The translations under genes and the position numbers were made by a program. The notes below the pieces were generated by a model that worked only from the letters and a program-made list of their open reading frames with translations, searched no databases and had not been told where the DNA came from. Shown in pieces: positions 35,274 to 44,507 of a stretch of 64,000 nucleotides of DNA. Position 1 is the first letter of the stretch. Each line of letters opens with the position of its first letter. This DNA is from Rhizobium favelukesii (GTDB taxonomy: Bacteria > Pseudomonadota > Alphaproteobacteria > Rhizobiales > Rhizobiaceae). The stretch covers positions 2,855,001 to 2,919,000 of the forward strand of contig NZ_HG916852.1 of the NCBI RefSeq assembly GCF_000577275.2, in the 5' to 3' direction.

Positions 35274-37130
35274 TTATTCGGCCGCCTCTTCCGCCTCTTC
35301 CGAATGATCGGCCAGGAAGCCGCCCGATTGCCGGCTCCACAGGTCCGCATAGATGCCGCCTTGTTCGACAAGCTCGACATGGGCGCCGGCCTGGATGATC
35401 CTGCCCTTGTCGAGCACGATCAGACGGTCCATCTCGGTCAGGGTCGACAGGCGATGTGCGATTGCAATCACCGTCTTGCCTTCCATCAGCGCGAACAGGT
35501 TCTCCTGGATCGCCGCTTCGACCTCGGAGTCGAGCGCCGATGTCGCCTCGTCGAGGACCAAAATCGGCGCGTCCTTCAAGAAGACGCGGGCGATCGCGAT
35601 GCGCTGGCGCTGACCGCCGGAGAGCTTGACACCACGCTCGCCAACCTGCGCGTCGAGCCCCTTGCGGCCCTGCATGTCGACAAGCCCGTCGATGAATTCC
35701 CAGGCGTTGGCCCGCTTGGCGGCTTCGATCACCTGGGCATCTGTCGCCTCGGGGCGGCCATAGGCGATGTTGTCGCGGATCGAACGGTGCAGCAGGGAGG
35801 TATCCTGCGTCACGACGCCGATCAGTTCGCGTAGGCTCTCCTGAGAAACGGTCGAGACGTCCTGCCCATCGATGGTGATGCGGCCAGCCTCCAGATCGTA
35901 GAAGCGCAGCAGCAGGTTCATCAGTGTGGTCTTGCCGGCGCCGGAACGACCGACCAGACCGACCTTCTCGCCCGCCTTGATGTCGAGAGAGAGACTGTCG
36001 ATGACGCCCTTGCCCTTGCCGTAATGGAAGCGGATGCGGTCGTAGTGGATTGCACCCTTCTTGGCAGACAGTTGCGGCGCGCCCGGCTCGTCGACGATGT
36101 CGTGTTTCTTCGTCATCATTTCCATGCCGTCATAGACCGTGCCGATGTTCTCGAACAGCGCCGAGACCTCCCACATAATCCACTGCGACATGCCGTTGAC
36201 GCGCATGGCAAGACCGATCGCGATGGCAATGGCGCCGACGGAGATCTGTCCGTTCAGCCAGAACCAGATGGACAGGCCCGACACCACGAACAACGCCACG
36301 CAGTTGTTCATGTAGACGGCGATGTGAAACAACGTGACGCGGCGCATCTGCGCATGAACGGTTCCAAGGAACTCCTCCATACCGCTACGCGCATAGGTCT
36401 CCTCGCGGCCGGCATGCGAAAACAGCTTGACCGTCGCGATGTTCGTGTAGCTGTCGACCACCCGACCCGTCATGATCGAGCGCGCATCCGCCTGCTGCGC
36501 CGCGATCCTGCGCAGCCGTGGCACGAAGTAGGACACGATGGCGACGTAGACGGCGAGCCAGACGAGGATCGGGATCATCAGCCGCCAGTCGGCAGCAGCG
36601 ATGACGATGATCATCGACAGGAAATACGTCACGACATAGACGAAGACATCAAGGATCTTCATCGTCGTTTCACGCACCGCAAGCGAGGTCTGCATCACCT
36701 TCGTCGCAACGCGTCCGGCAAACTCGTTGGCAAAGAACGTCATGCTGTGACGCAGCAGGAAGCGGTGCATCTGCCAGCGCGCGATCATCGGGTAGTTGCC
36801 GAGAAGCACCTGATGCATGATGAGCGAATCTATGCCCGCCGCCAGCGGCAGGCCGATGAGGATCAACGCTCCCATCCATGCCAGCCTCGGCCACTCCGTT
36901 TGCAGGAACGTTGCCTTGTCGGCATTCGTCAGCCAGTCCACGATGTCGCCGAGGAACTGGAAGAGAGCCACCTCACCGACGGCGATCAGCGCCGTCAGGA
37001 CCGCCATGATGGCAAGCCACGGTGCTGCCGGCTTCGTATAGTGCCAGCAAAAAGCAAAAAGGCCCTTCGGAGGAGCAACCGGCTCCTCGCTCGGGAAGGG
37101 GTTAAGTCGCTGTTCGAACCAGCCAAACAT
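35274..37130 (-). CDS. ABC exporter, fused permease–ATPase (2)
   Basis: A 618-residue exporter with six membrane helices followed by an ATPase domain: Walker A GLVGRSGAGKTTLMN, LSGGQRQRIAIARV, ILVLDEATSALD and AHRLST. It is a close paralogue of the exporter at 32901 and has the same start motif (W…NPF near residue 10). Both are complete half-transporters able to homodimerise; a heterodimer with the neighbour is possible but would be unusual with separate promoters. Substrate unknown. Confidence 0.93.
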   Translation of the reverse strand: MFGWFEQRLNPFPSEEPVAPPKGLFAFCWHYTKPAAPWLAIMAVLTALIAVGEVALFQFLGDIVDWLTNADKATFLQTEWPRLAWMGALILIGLPLAAGIDSLIMHQVLLGNYPMIARWQMHRFLLRHSMTFFANEFAGRVATKVMQTSLAVRETTMKILDVFVYVVTYFLSMIIVIAAADWRLMIPILVWLAVYVAIVSYFVPRLRRIAAQQADARSIMTGRVVDSYTNIATVKLFSHAGREETYARSGMEEFLGTVHAQMRRVTLFHIAVYMNNCVALFVVSGLSIWFWLNGQISVGAIAIAIGLAMRVNGMSQWIMWEVSALFENIGTVYDGMEMMTKKHDIVDEPGAPQLSAKKGAIHYDRIRFHYGKGKGVIDSLSLDIKAGEKVGLVGRSGAGKTTLMNLLLRFYDLEAGRITIDGQDVSTVSQESLRELIGVVTQDTSLLHRSIRDNIAYGRPEATDAQVIEAAKRANAWEFIDGLVDMQGRKGLDAQVGERGVKLSGGQRQRIAIARVFLKDAPILVLDEATSALDSEVEAAIQENLFALMEGKTVIAIAHRLSTLTEMDRLIVLDKGRIIQAGAHVELVEQGGIYADLWSRQSGGFLADHSEEAEEAAE

Positions 37131-37517
37131 GAAAATGCTCCGAAACTTCGCAGTTCCGGCCTCCCGGCTCGGCCAAAAAGGGGGCGCTTGAGCTCATATG
37201 GGAACCGGATGTTCACGAGGCGAGGCCACGACAGCCGCGCAATGGATTACAAATGGGAATTCAGGAAAGAAATGGCACTAGGCGTGCCAGATCGCCACTC
37301 GTGGGTTCACGCGTCGAGAGCGCATACGCGGCAATATTTCCATCTGGCGCTCCCTGCTGGCGATTAAAAGATATGCACCGATAACGCGAATTCGATGAAA
37401 TTTCCAGCCCCGATCTGCCGGAAATTGAACATTTCAGGGTCAAAATGCGTCCTATTGCACCGAAATCACAGTTGCAATAGGTCTCGTTCGACGAAAACCG
37501 AAGAAGACGACCGCACC
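37131..37517. promoter_or_regulatory. 387-base gap with two inverted repeats before trmL
   Basis: The divergent gap between the exporter and trmL contains two perfect inverted repeats: AATTTCC 37399–37405 with GGAAATT 37420–37426, and CCTATTGCA 37451–37459 with TGCAATAGG 37473–37481. They lie 37–119 bases before the trmL start, where a repressor or leader hairpin would act. No clear −35/−10 pair and no open frame with a ribosome site is visible in the rest. Confidence 0.4.
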
Positions 37518-37979
37518 ATGGCAGACCTCAGACTAGCCCTCTATCAGCCTGACATCCCCGGCAATACCGGTACCATCCTGCGTCTTGCCGCCTGCCTCGG
37601 CTTTGGTGTCGATATCATCGAGCCGGCGGGCTTTGATATATCGGACCGAAACCTCAAGCGGGCCGGCATGGATTACATCGCCGCAGCCGCCCTCACCCGC
37701 CACGTCAATTGGGATCGCTTCGAAGATTGGCGAAAGAACACCGGCCGACGCCTGGTGCTGGCATCCACCAAGTCGTCCGGCCGTTACACCGACTTCGCGT
37801 TTCACGCCGACGACATCCTGCTTTTCGGCCGCGAAAGCGCCGGCGTCCCGGACCACGTGCATACGGCAGCCGACGCCCGGATCCTTGTTCCGATGGTTGA
37901 AGGTCAACGCTCGATCAATGTTGCCGTCTCGGCCGCGATGATCGTCGGAGAAGCCATGCGGCAGACTGTCTGGGGTTGA
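37518..37979 (+). CDS. trmL: tRNA (cytidine(34)-2'-O)-methyltransferase
   Basis: A 153-residue SPOUT methyltransferase that 2'-O-methylates the wobble nucleotide of tRNA-Leu. Signature parts: LALYQPDIPGNTGTILRLAACLG at the start, the central SDRNLKRAGMDY, FGRESAGVP and the knot-forming VPMVEGQRSINVAVSAAMIVGEA. Length is standard. ATG 37518 is the start that matches family length; the upstream extension carries no conserved sequence. Confidence 0.95.
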   Translation: MADLRLALYQPDIPGNTGTILRLAACLGFGVDIIEPAGFDISDRNLKRAGMDYIAAAALTRHVNWDRFEDWRKNTGRRLVLASTKSSGRYTDFAFHADDILLFGRESAGVPDHVHTAADARILVPMVEGQRSINVAVSAAMIVGEAMRQTVWG

Positions 37980-38036
37980 TTTCCGGCCCGGTGACATGAA
38001 ATGCCGATAGAGCCCCAGAATATGTCGCGAACGGCG

Positions 38037-38064
38037 TTGTGAATTTTCCTGAGCGGCGTATAGT
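38037..38064 (+). promoter_or_regulatory. Candidate promoter of the Na/Pi cotransporter gene
   Basis: TTGTGA at 38037–38042, a 16-base spacer and TATAGT at 38059–38064 resemble a sigma-70-type promoter. Transcription would start near 38072, about 105 bases before the likely start codon. Confidence 0.45.
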
Positions 38065-38100
38065 TTTTAGCCGGACAATTAAAAAAGTGTGCGGAAGGCC

Positions 38101-38157
38101 ATGTTTTCAATCACTTGGCAAAGAGAGATTCGAACAGGAAGGCGCCTGTTCGCATAA
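38101..38157 (+). CDS. Possible 18-residue leader peptide
   Basis: ATG 38101 sits two bases after GGAAGG and opens an 18-codon frame ending in TAA (MFSITWQREI, then arginine-rich, ending LFA). Its 3' half holds a perfect inverted repeat (CGAACAG 38131–38137 with CTGTTCG 38146–38152). The spacing of the ribosome site is short, and I recognise no homologue. It may be a regulatory leader of the cotransporter or chance. Confidence 0.25.
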   Translation: MFSITWQREIRTGRRLFA

Positions 38158-38177
38158 GAGACAAAAGAAACGGTAGA

Positions 38178-39824
38178 ATGGAATCGACGATCGTCATGAT
38201 CAACCTGTTCGGCGCGGTAGCCCTGCTACTGTTTGGCCTGGCACAGGTAAAGGACGGCGTTTCCCGAGCGTTTGGAGCGCGACTGCGCAGCGGCCTTGCG
38301 ACCGGCACCCGCAGTGGCTTGCGCTCGTTCGCGTCCGGCTTCGTCGCCACGGTCGCGCTGCAGAGCTCGACCGCGACGGCCCTGATGGTCGCCTCCTTCG
38401 TCGAGCGCGAACTGGTGAAGCAGCGCATGGCGCAAGTCGTCCTGCTCGGCGCCAATGTCGGAACCGCGGTGACCGCCTGGATCGTCGCCACCGGCATCGC
38501 GTGGCTGTCTCCTCTGGTGATCCTTGCCGGAATGATCCTTCATCGCAGCGGCTCGTCGGCACGACAGGGCGGCGGCGCGGCCCTGATCGGCATCGGCCTG
38601 ATGCTGCTGTCGCTGCATCTCCTGAGCAGCGCCACCGAGCCGATGCGGCAGTCGCCCGCCCTTAGTGCCTTCATCGCCCTGCTCGACAATGCCTGGCCGG
38701 TCGCACTTGCCTTTGCCACCGGCATCGCCTTCATCTCGTCGTCGAGCCTTGCCGCCGTCGTTCTCATTCTATCGCTTGCCTCGACGGGCATCCTGTCGGC
38801 CGGACTGGTCATCGTGCTGGTGCTCGGCGCCAACCTCGGCGGCGCCGTTCCCCCGGTCATTGCCTCGCTCGGCGGGCCGGCAGCCGCCAAGCGCGTCACA
38901 CTGGGCAATCTGATCGTGCGGGCAACCGGCTGCCTGATCGCGTTGCCGCTCGCAGGCTACGGCGCGGAACTGCTGGCAACGCTGCCGCTGGCGCCGGCAA
39001 AACTGCCCGTCGACGCCCATCTCGGCTTCAACCTGATCCTCGCGGCGCTTGCCTGGCCCTTCTCGCGCCCACTCTCGCGGCTGATGCTGAGACTGGTGCC
39101 TGACGACACGCAGCCAGACAGCGCACCGAGATACCTCGACCAGCATGAACTTTCGACGCCTGTTGTCGCCCTCGCCAGCGCGACGCGGGAAGTGCTCGGC
39201 GTCGGCGATCTGATCGAACGCATGTTGTTGCGCGCCTCGAACGCTTTTGAAAACAACGAGCTGGCGAAGCTCAAGGAAATCCCGTCGCTGGAAAAGCGGG
39301 TCGACAGCCTGCAGCAGGAGGTGAAAATCTACCTGTCCAAGCTCGGCCACGCCGGTCTGAGCGAAGAGGATGGTCGCCGCTCCATCGTCATCATCGACTA
39401 CGCGATCAACCTCGAACATATCGGTGACATCATCGAGAAGGGCCTGACGCCGCAGGTTTCGAAGAAGGTTTCGCTGGGCCTGAAATTTTCCGAGGAGGGC
39501 TACGAGGAACTGCGCAAGCTCTTCCACCTGACGATCGACAATCTGCGCATCGCCCAGACGATCCTCGTCACCCGCGACTTCAACCTTGCCAAGCAGCTGA
39601 TGGAGGTGAAGGTCGAGGTTCGCCGGATGGAGAAGCAGTCCTCGGAACGACATCTGGAGCGCCTGCGCCACGGTCGCGCTGACAGCCTGCAGACAAGCTC
39701 ATTGCACCTGGACATGCTGCGCGACCTGAAGCGCATCAACGCCCACATTGTTTCGGTCGCACACCCGATCCTCGACGAAAGCGGACTGCTCATCGAAAGC
39801 AGGCTGAAAGGCGCCGCCGAGTAA
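38178..39824 (+). CDS. Na/Pi cotransporter family protein with PhoU-like domain
   Basis: A 548-residue membrane protein. Two PNaS repeats are visible, each with a QSS/SSS motif (ATVALQSSTATALMVASF near residue 60; GIAFISSSSLAAVVLIL near 185), followed by further helices and, from about residue 340, a helical cytosolic PhoU-like domain (LEKRVDSLQQEVKIYLSKL, IIDYAINLEHIGDIIEKGL). NptA/YjbB-type proteins move inorganic phosphate with Na+, often outward. I chose ATG 38178 because the longer reading starts at a poor TTG. Confidence 0.9.
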   Translation: MESTIVMINLFGAVALLLFGLAQVKDGVSRAFGARLRSGLATGTRSGLRSFASGFVATVALQSSTATALMVASFVERELVKQRMAQVVLLGANVGTAVTAWIVATGIAWLSPLVILAGMILHRSGSSARQGGGAALIGIGLMLLSLHLLSSATEPMRQSPALSAFIALLDNAWPVALAFATGIAFISSSSLAAVVLILSLASTGILSAGLVIVLVLGANLGGAVPPVIASLGGPAAAKRVTLGNLIVRATGCLIALPLAGYGAELLATLPLAPAKLPVDAHLGFNLILAALAWPFSRPLSRLMLRLVPDDTQPDSAPRYLDQHELSTPVVALASATREVLGVGDLIERMLLRASNAFENNELAKLKEIPSLEKRVDSLQQEVKIYLSKLGHAGLSEEDGRRSIVIIDYAINLEHIGDIIEKGLTPQVSKKVSLGLKFSEEGYEELRKLFHLTIDNLRIAQTILVTRDFNLAKQLMEVKVEVRRMEKQSSERHLERLRHGRADSLQTSSLHLDMLRDLKRINAHIVSVAHPILDESGLLIESRLKGAAE

Positions 39825-39830
39825 CGCCGC

Positions 39831-40091
39831 TCAGTCGGCCGACGGCAGCCGGCGCATCGTGAATTCGATCTGGTCGCCTTCCAGCTGGCGCCAGCTCTCG
39901 ACTTCCGTCCAATATGCAGCCTTGGGATATTCGTCGAACCATTCGCGCGCCTTGGCGCGGGCCTCGAGGAGATTGAGGCAATAGGTTTGTCGGACGAAAC
40001 GGTCGTTCTTGCGGGGCGTGCCTTCCGCCCGGTGGGCAGCAATCCGTCGCTTGAGACCGTCGAACGACGGAGGTCCAGGAATTTTCGTCAT
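39831..40091 (-). CDS. Small conserved protein of unknown function
   Basis: An 86-residue basic protein ([21 protein letters not shown]), with an aromatic core ([25 protein letters not shown]). No membrane segment or signal. ATG 40091 follows GAGGTAGG. Convergent with the cotransporter and divergent from hemF. I do not recognise the family beyond rhizobial conservation. Confidence 0.6.
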   Translation of the reverse strand: MTKIPGPPSFDGLKRRIAAHRAEGTPRKNDRFVRQTYCLNLLEARAKAREWFDEYPKAAYWTEVESWRQLEGDQIEFTMRRLPSAD

Positions 40092-40258
40092 GTGCCTACC
40101 TCTGTCGGAAAAAGGTAATATCGAAAATCGCGTTTTGCGAGTCGAATCTGAGGAAGCCTCAATCACCTGCTCTGCTGGCAGGACCCTGCCCCAGCTGCTA
40201 TCAGAGCAGCAAAGACGAAAGCGCGAGTCGACTGGCGACCCGCTCGGAGAGAGACAGA

Positions 40259-41173
40259 ATGGAAAGACCGGAACTTCCGATCGGCCTGCCGGATGATATC
40301 GAAGAGAAGAAGTCGACTGCCCGGGCATGGTTCGAAAGTCTTCGCGACACGATCTGCTCCTCGTTCGAAGCGCTGGAAGACGAACTCTCCGGCCCGCTCT
40401 GCGATAGAGAGCCGGGCCGCTTTGTGGCGAAGGACTGGTCGCGCGAAAATGGTGCCGGTGGCGGCGGCCGCATGTCGATGATGCACGGCCGCGTCTTCGA
40501 GAAGGTTGGGGTGCACACCTCCACCGTCTACGGAGAGTTCGCGCCGGACCTGCGCGCCCAGATGCCCGGCGCCAAGGAGGACCCTCGCTTCTGGGCCTCG
40601 GGCATTTCGCTGATCGCCCATCCTGTCAATCCCAACGTGCCGGCCGTTCACATGAACACGCGCATGGTGGTCACCTCGAGCCGCTGGTTTGGGGGCGGCG
40701 CCGACCTGACGCCGGTGCTTGATCGCCGCCGCACGCAGGAAGACGAGGACAGCCAGCTCTTCCACAAGGCCATGGAGATTGCCTGCCGAAGCCACTCCGG
40801 TGTCGCCGACTACGCCGCCTACAAGACGTGGTGCGACGAGTATTTCTTCCTCAAGCACCGCAACGAGCCGCGCGGCATCGGCGGCATCTTCTATGATTGG
40901 CTGCACTCCCGTGAGGAGGCCGGCGGCTGGGACGCCGATTTCGCCTTCACCCGCGACGTCGGAAGGGCGTTTGCCATGGTTTATCCACGGATCGTTCGCT
41001 CCAACCTCAATAAACCGTGGACAGACGCGGATCGTGACGAACAATTGATTCGCCGTGGACGCTATGTTGAGTTCAATTTGCTCTATGATCGAGGTACAAT
41101 CTTTGGCCTCAAGACAGGAGGAAACGTAGAGTCCATTCTCTCATCCTTACCCCCGCTCGTCCGCTGGCCGTGA
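40259..41173 (+). CDS. hemF: Oxygen-dependent coproporphyrinogen III oxidase
   Basis: A 304-residue enzyme of heme synthesis that oxidatively decarboxylates coproporphyrinogen III to protoporphyrinogen IX using O2. Family features are [41 protein letters not shown], the [17 protein letters not shown] segment and the C-terminal [23 protein letters not shown] signature. Length is standard. No FixK/FNR-type box is evident in the 165 bases upstream. Confidence 0.98.
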   Translation: MERPELPIGLPDDIEEKKSTARAWFESLRDTICSSFEALEDELSGPLCDREPGRFVAKDWSRENGAGGGGRMSMMHGRVFEKVGVHTSTVYGEFAPDLRAQMPGAKEDPRFWASGISLIAHPVNPNVPAVHMNTRMVVTSSRWFGGGADLTPVLDRRRTQEDEDSQLFHKAMEIACRSHSGVADYAAYKTWCDEYFFLKHRNEPRGIGGIFYDWLHSREEAGGWDADFAFTRDVGRAFAMVYPRIVRSNLNKPWTDADRDEQLIRRGRYVEFNLLYDRGTIFGLKTGGNVESILSSLPPLVRWP

Positions 41174-41264
41174 CCTGACAAAAAAACGCGCCGGGAGGGC
41201 TTAAATTCGGAGACTGGACTACTAAGTTTATGCATGTACGCGTAACAATCGCAGGAGGATTGTC

Positions 41265-41525
41265 ATGACGATACAAAGCAGCTCTGCAGCACCGGCGGGT
41301 GCTCCGGAGCCTCGCCCGCCCATCGATACGCCGGAGTTTTTGAGCCGGATTGCCGAAGGGTTTCGGGCGAAGAGTGGGTCCGATCTGCCACTTTCGTGCT
41401 TTATCGAGCAAGTGAAGCTTCAGCTGGCCGGTGGTAAGACGCCGGAAGAACTTGATCGTCTGGCAAAGATTCAGGACAGCAAAGCAGCAATCGATTGCTT
41501 CAGAGCCTGGGCGATGCCCGATTAA
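41265..41525 (+). CDS. Small conserved protein of unknown function
   Basis: An 86-residue acidic-to-neutral protein with a Pro/Ala-rich disordered start and a helical C-terminal part (TPEFLSRIAEGFRAK, EELDRLAKIQDSKAAIDCF). ATG 41265 follows a strong AGGAGG. It lies between hemF and a DUF1059 gene. No recognised family. Confidence 0.6.
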   Translation: MTIQSSSAAPAGAPEPRPPIDTPEFLSRIAEGFRAKSGSDLPLSCFIEQVKLQLAGGKTPEELDRLAKIQDSKAAIDCFRAWAMPD

Positions 41526-41539
41526 CAAGAAAATGAAAA

Positions 41540-41565
41540 ACCGGCCGGTCCTTCGCGCCGGCCGG
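41540..41565 (-). terminator. Hairpin with U-run on the minus strand
   Basis: CCGGCCGG at 41541–41548 pairs with CCGGCCGG at 41558–41565. The A-run just before it (41536–41540) makes a U-run on the minus strand, so as a terminator it would stop leftward transcripts, for example read-through from the cca operon. It lies 16 bases after the plus-strand 86-residue gene. Confidence 0.55.
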
Positions 41566-41641
41566 AACCTTCCTACCGCTTCGAACATTCAGGCATTACG
41601 CAGCGCGTGACGTCGTTGAAATCCGAAAGAAGGAGGAAAGA

Positions 41642-41827
41642 ATGAGACTCTTCGAATGTGGCACGCTCGTCCCCGGATGCGACTGGCATACCAGGGCGAA
41701 TGATGATGCCGAAATCGTCCGCCGCGCTGTCGAGCATATGCGCAACGCCCACGGCGAAACCGTCATCCGCGAAAACATGATCGAGAACATCAAGGCTCGG
41801 ATCCGCAACGAGGCGACGGCGGCCTGA
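41642..41827 (+). CDS. DUF1059 domain protein
   Basis: A 61-residue protein spanning one DUF1059 domain: LFECGTLVPGCDWHTRANDD, then AEIVRRAVEHMRNAHGE and a final helix IRENMIENIKARI. Two Cys and one His in the first 20 residues could bind a metal. The family is uncharacterised and common in soil bacteria. ATG 41642 follows GGAGGAAAG. It converges with cca, ending one base before it. Confidence 0.88.
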   Translation: MRLFECGTLVPGCDWHTRANDDAEIVRRAVEHMRNAHGETVIRENMIENIKARIRNEATAA

Positions 41828-41828
41828 G

Positions 41829-43082
41829 CTATTTTGTCAGATCATTCAGCCGGGCGAGCAGCGCCGCCCGGTCCGGCGTGAAGTTTTCCTCGACCCAGAT
41901 GTCTTCCAATGCCGACAGCGTCTCACCGACCGGCTTCCCGGCCGGCACGCCCGCGCCCATGACGTCGCCGCCATTGATCGGGAACTTTGGTTTTTTCCAG
42001 TTTTCAGCCAGTTCGAGCAGCTTGCCGAGCCTTGCGCAGCGAGCCATCTCCTGCATGTCGGCTTCCGCCTTGCCCCGCGCCGTTGCCAGTGCAAGTTTCA
42101 AGCGGGTTGCAATCCCGTCCGCGCCGTGCCGATAGAGCAGCCGCGCAAAGGCGGCCGAAGACAATTCATCGTTGATAACGGGCGCCCTGGTCCACGCTTT
42201 GAAATAGGCGGCTTCCGCATTGGCGAGCTTGAGGCGCCTTGCCATCTTCTCCAGGCGATCGGCATCGCAAGGAACGATGGCGGCGAGGCGCAGAAGCGGG
42301 TCCGGCTTCCAGCCAAGCGCCCTCTCCGTGTTGATCAGCGTCGGAATGGTGTCGATCCCCCACTTCTCCGTCTCCGGCAGGATTTCGCTGAGCACGCCGA
42401 CCTGTCGCATCCACAAGAGCGCCCGCCCGGGATCCTCCACGCTGAACAGCTTACGGAGTTCCGACCAGACCCGTTCGGCAGAAAGCGTCTTCAGCTTGGC
42501 GCGAGCCGATGCGCACGCCCTCAGCCCCTCGGCATCCGGACGGCCCGAACCATAATAGGCGAAAAACCGGAAAAATCGCAGGATACGCAGATAGTCCTCG
42601 GCAACACGCGTCGCGGCGTCCCCGATGAAGCGGATGTTGCGCTTCTCGATATCGGCAAGTCCACCGACCAGGTCGATCACATCGCCCTTGGAGTCGACAT
42701 AAAGCGCATTGATCGTCAGGTCGCGGCGCTCCGCGTCAGTCTGCCAATCCGAGCTGAAGGCAACCTTGGCCCGGCGTCCGTCGGTCTCGACATCGGCCCT
42801 CAGCGTCGTGATTTCGAAGGGCTTGCCGTCGATGACAAGGGTCACCGTACCATGTGCAACGCCTGTCGGAACGGCTTTGATGGCAGCGGCGGCGGCGCGT
42901 TTGATGACCTGTTCCGGCGTGAGTGTCGTGGCCACGTCGATATCGCTGACGGGCAGACCCATCAGGCTGTTGCGGACCGCCCCGCCGACGACGCGCCCCT
43001 CTGCGCCGTCGGCGTTGAGAAGCGACAACACGCGTGTCAGAGCCGGATCCTTAAACCAAGCCTCGTGGCCAAGGTTGGTCAT
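41829..43082 (-). CDS. cca: CCA tRNA nucleotidyltransferase
   Basis: A 417-residue class II nucleotidyltransferase/poly(A) polymerase that adds or repairs the 3' CCA of tRNAs. GGAVRNSLMGLPVSDIDVATT contains the GGxVR motif and the DxD metal aspartates (near residues 38–55); RRDLTINAL and EDYLRILRFFRF follow. The start overlaps the NUDIX gene by four bases. Third gene of a DUF1285–NUDIX–cca operon that is conserved in Rhizobiales. Confidence 0.95.
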   Translation of the reverse strand: MTNLGHEAWFKDPALTRVLSLLNADGAEGRVVGGAVRNSLMGLPVSDIDVATTLTPEQVIKRAAAAAIKAVPTGVAHGTVTLVIDGKPFEITTLRADVETDGRRAKVAFSSDWQTDAERRDLTINALYVDSKGDVIDLVGGLADIEKRNIRFIGDAATRVAEDYLRILRFFRFFAYYGSGRPDAEGLRACASARAKLKTLSAERVWSELRKLFSVEDPGRALLWMRQVGVLSEILPETEKWGIDTIPTLINTERALGWKPDPLLRLAAIVPCDADRLEKMARRLKLANAEAAYFKAWTRAPVINDELSSAAFARLLYRHGADGIATRLKLALATARGKAEADMQEMARCARLGKLLELAENWKKPKFPINGGDVMGAGVPAGKPVGETLSALEDIWVEENFTPDRAALLARLNDLTK

Positions 43083-43729
43083 GCATAGAGCCTTTCATAG
43101 AGGGTGCGGACGATGCCCGCGGTAATGCCCCAGATCATCCGGCTTTCATAGGGCATCCGGTAGAAATGTCGTTCGAGACCGTCGAGCACACGCCTGTCGC
43201 GGCTGTGATTGGCCGGGTTCATGAGAAAGGACAGCGGCACTTCGAAGACGTCATCCACCTCGGTGGGGTTAAGCTTCAATTCGAAGCCGCGCCGGACGAC
43301 CGCGAGCACCGGCGTAATACGGAAGCCAGTCGACGCGAGGTAGTTCGGAAGCCGCGCCACGGTCTCGACAAACGACCCGTCGATACCGATTTCCTCCTCG
43401 GTTTCCCGGATTGCAGCTCTTTCTGCGGATCCGTCGATGGCATCGATCTTGCCGCCCGGAAACGCGATCTGTCCGGAATGTTTGCGCAGTGTCGCTGTGC
43501 GCTGCGTGAAGATGACATGCGCCTCGTCCCCGTCGTCGATCACCGGCACCAGGACCGCAGCATCACGAAGCTTGAAGGACTCCACCTGCGCGACGATATC
43601 AGGATTGAGGATGTGATCGCCGTGGTCGCGCCATGACATATCCACCGGTCCGCCGCTCTGATGAAGCGCGCGACGACGAAATTCGGCCGCGGAATAGAGC
43701 GCGTGGCGGTCAGTCAAAACGTTGTTCAT
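43079..43729 (-). CDS. NUDIX hydrolase, CoA pyrophosphatase-like
   Basis: A 216-residue NUDIX protein. The Nudix box runs GGKIDAIDGSAERAAIRETEEEIG (Gly and catalytic Glu residues in place), preceded by HSGQIAFPGG, which with the LPNYLASTGFRITPVLAVV region matches the NudL/CoA pyrophosphatase group (splits CoA to phosphopantetheine and 3',5'-ADP). It overlaps both operon neighbours by four bases (ATGA), indicating translational coupling. Confidence 0.9.
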   Translation of the reverse strand: MNNVLTDRHALYSAAEFRRRALHQSGGPVDMSWRDHGDHILNPDIVAQVESFKLRDAAVLVPVIDDGDEAHVIFTQRTATLRKHSGQIAFPGGKIDAIDGSAERAAIRETEEEIGIDGSFVETVARLPNYLASTGFRITPVLAVVRRGFELKLNPTEVDDVFEVPLSFLMNPANHSRDRRVLDGLERHFYRMPYESRMIWGITAGIVRTLYERLYA

Positions 43730-44349
43730 CGGGAAAGCTTATCCAGTTCGTCCGCCGGCATGACGGCAAACGTCACGCCACCGGAGCGCAGGCAGAACAT
43801 CGTCTTGCCATCGACCTCAAGGCGTTCGCCGCATTCGACGAGTTCGTACATGATCGGGCGGGAAACCAGCGCCTCCAGTTGCCCGCGCACATGAAGATAG
43901 GGCTTCAACTGGCTGTTTTCGCCGTGAATTACAAAGCGGAGAGGATGCTCCACTCCGGCCTCTATCACGTCGCCAACATTGGTCCGGAACGTCAGCAACG
44001 GCTCGCCATCTCTTTCGCCGGCATTCATTTCAACCGCCACAAAGGGTGCGTCGACGACCCGGATGCCGACCTTTTCCACAGGCGTTACAAGATACGTCTT
44101 CCCGTCCTCATCCTTTCGGAGGACCGTTGAAAACAGTCTGACGAGCGGCGCCCGGCCGATCGGCGTTCCCATGTAGAACCATGTGCCGTCGGCGCGGATT
44201 TCCATGTCGATATCGCCACAGAAGGGCGGGTTCCATTTATCGACGGGAGGAAGCCCGCGCGTTTTGCTGCCCGCATCGCCGGCGGCGCGTGAAATCAGCG
44301 CTGCAAGACCGGCCGCGTCCGTCGTTGCTTTGATCTCTTCGGCTGCCAT
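43726..44349 (-). CDS. DUF1285 domain protein
   Basis: A 207-residue protein of DUF1285. Recognisable stretches: PPVDKWNPPFCGDIDMEIRADGTWFYMGTPIGR, LVRLFSTVLRKDEDGKTYLVTPVEK and PYLHVRGQLEALVSRPIMYEL. The fold is a beta-rich double domain; its function is unknown. First gene of the operon with NUDIX and cca; divergent from moxR, with 158 bases between them. Confidence 0.88.
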   Translation of the reverse strand: MAAEEIKATTDAAGLAALISRAAGDAGSKTRGLPPVDKWNPPFCGDIDMEIRADGTWFYMGTPIGRAPLVRLFSTVLRKDEDGKTYLVTPVEKVGIRVVDAPFVAVEMNAGERDGEPLLTFRTNVGDVIEAGVEHPLRFVIHGENSQLKPYLHVRGQLEALVSRPIMYELVECGERLEVDGKTMFCLRSGGVTFAVMPADELDKLSR

Positions 44350-44507
44350 TCTTCTGTCCCGGTTTGTGTTTAACTCCAGAAGGTCACGAGATAGTCATTC
44401 GGAACCAACTTGTCAGCCCGCAACATCTCCATAACTCTATCTGGTATGAGGCTTGCGAGTAAGTCTGCCGATTCGCGACGAATGATATCAGCCGCTGGAG
44501 ATGCCTA

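Noticed and set aside
40092..40258. FixK/FNR or Irr-type operator before hemF
   Set aside because: Only a short TGA…TCA palindrome is present; it does not match TTGAT-N4-ATCAA or an ICE motif.
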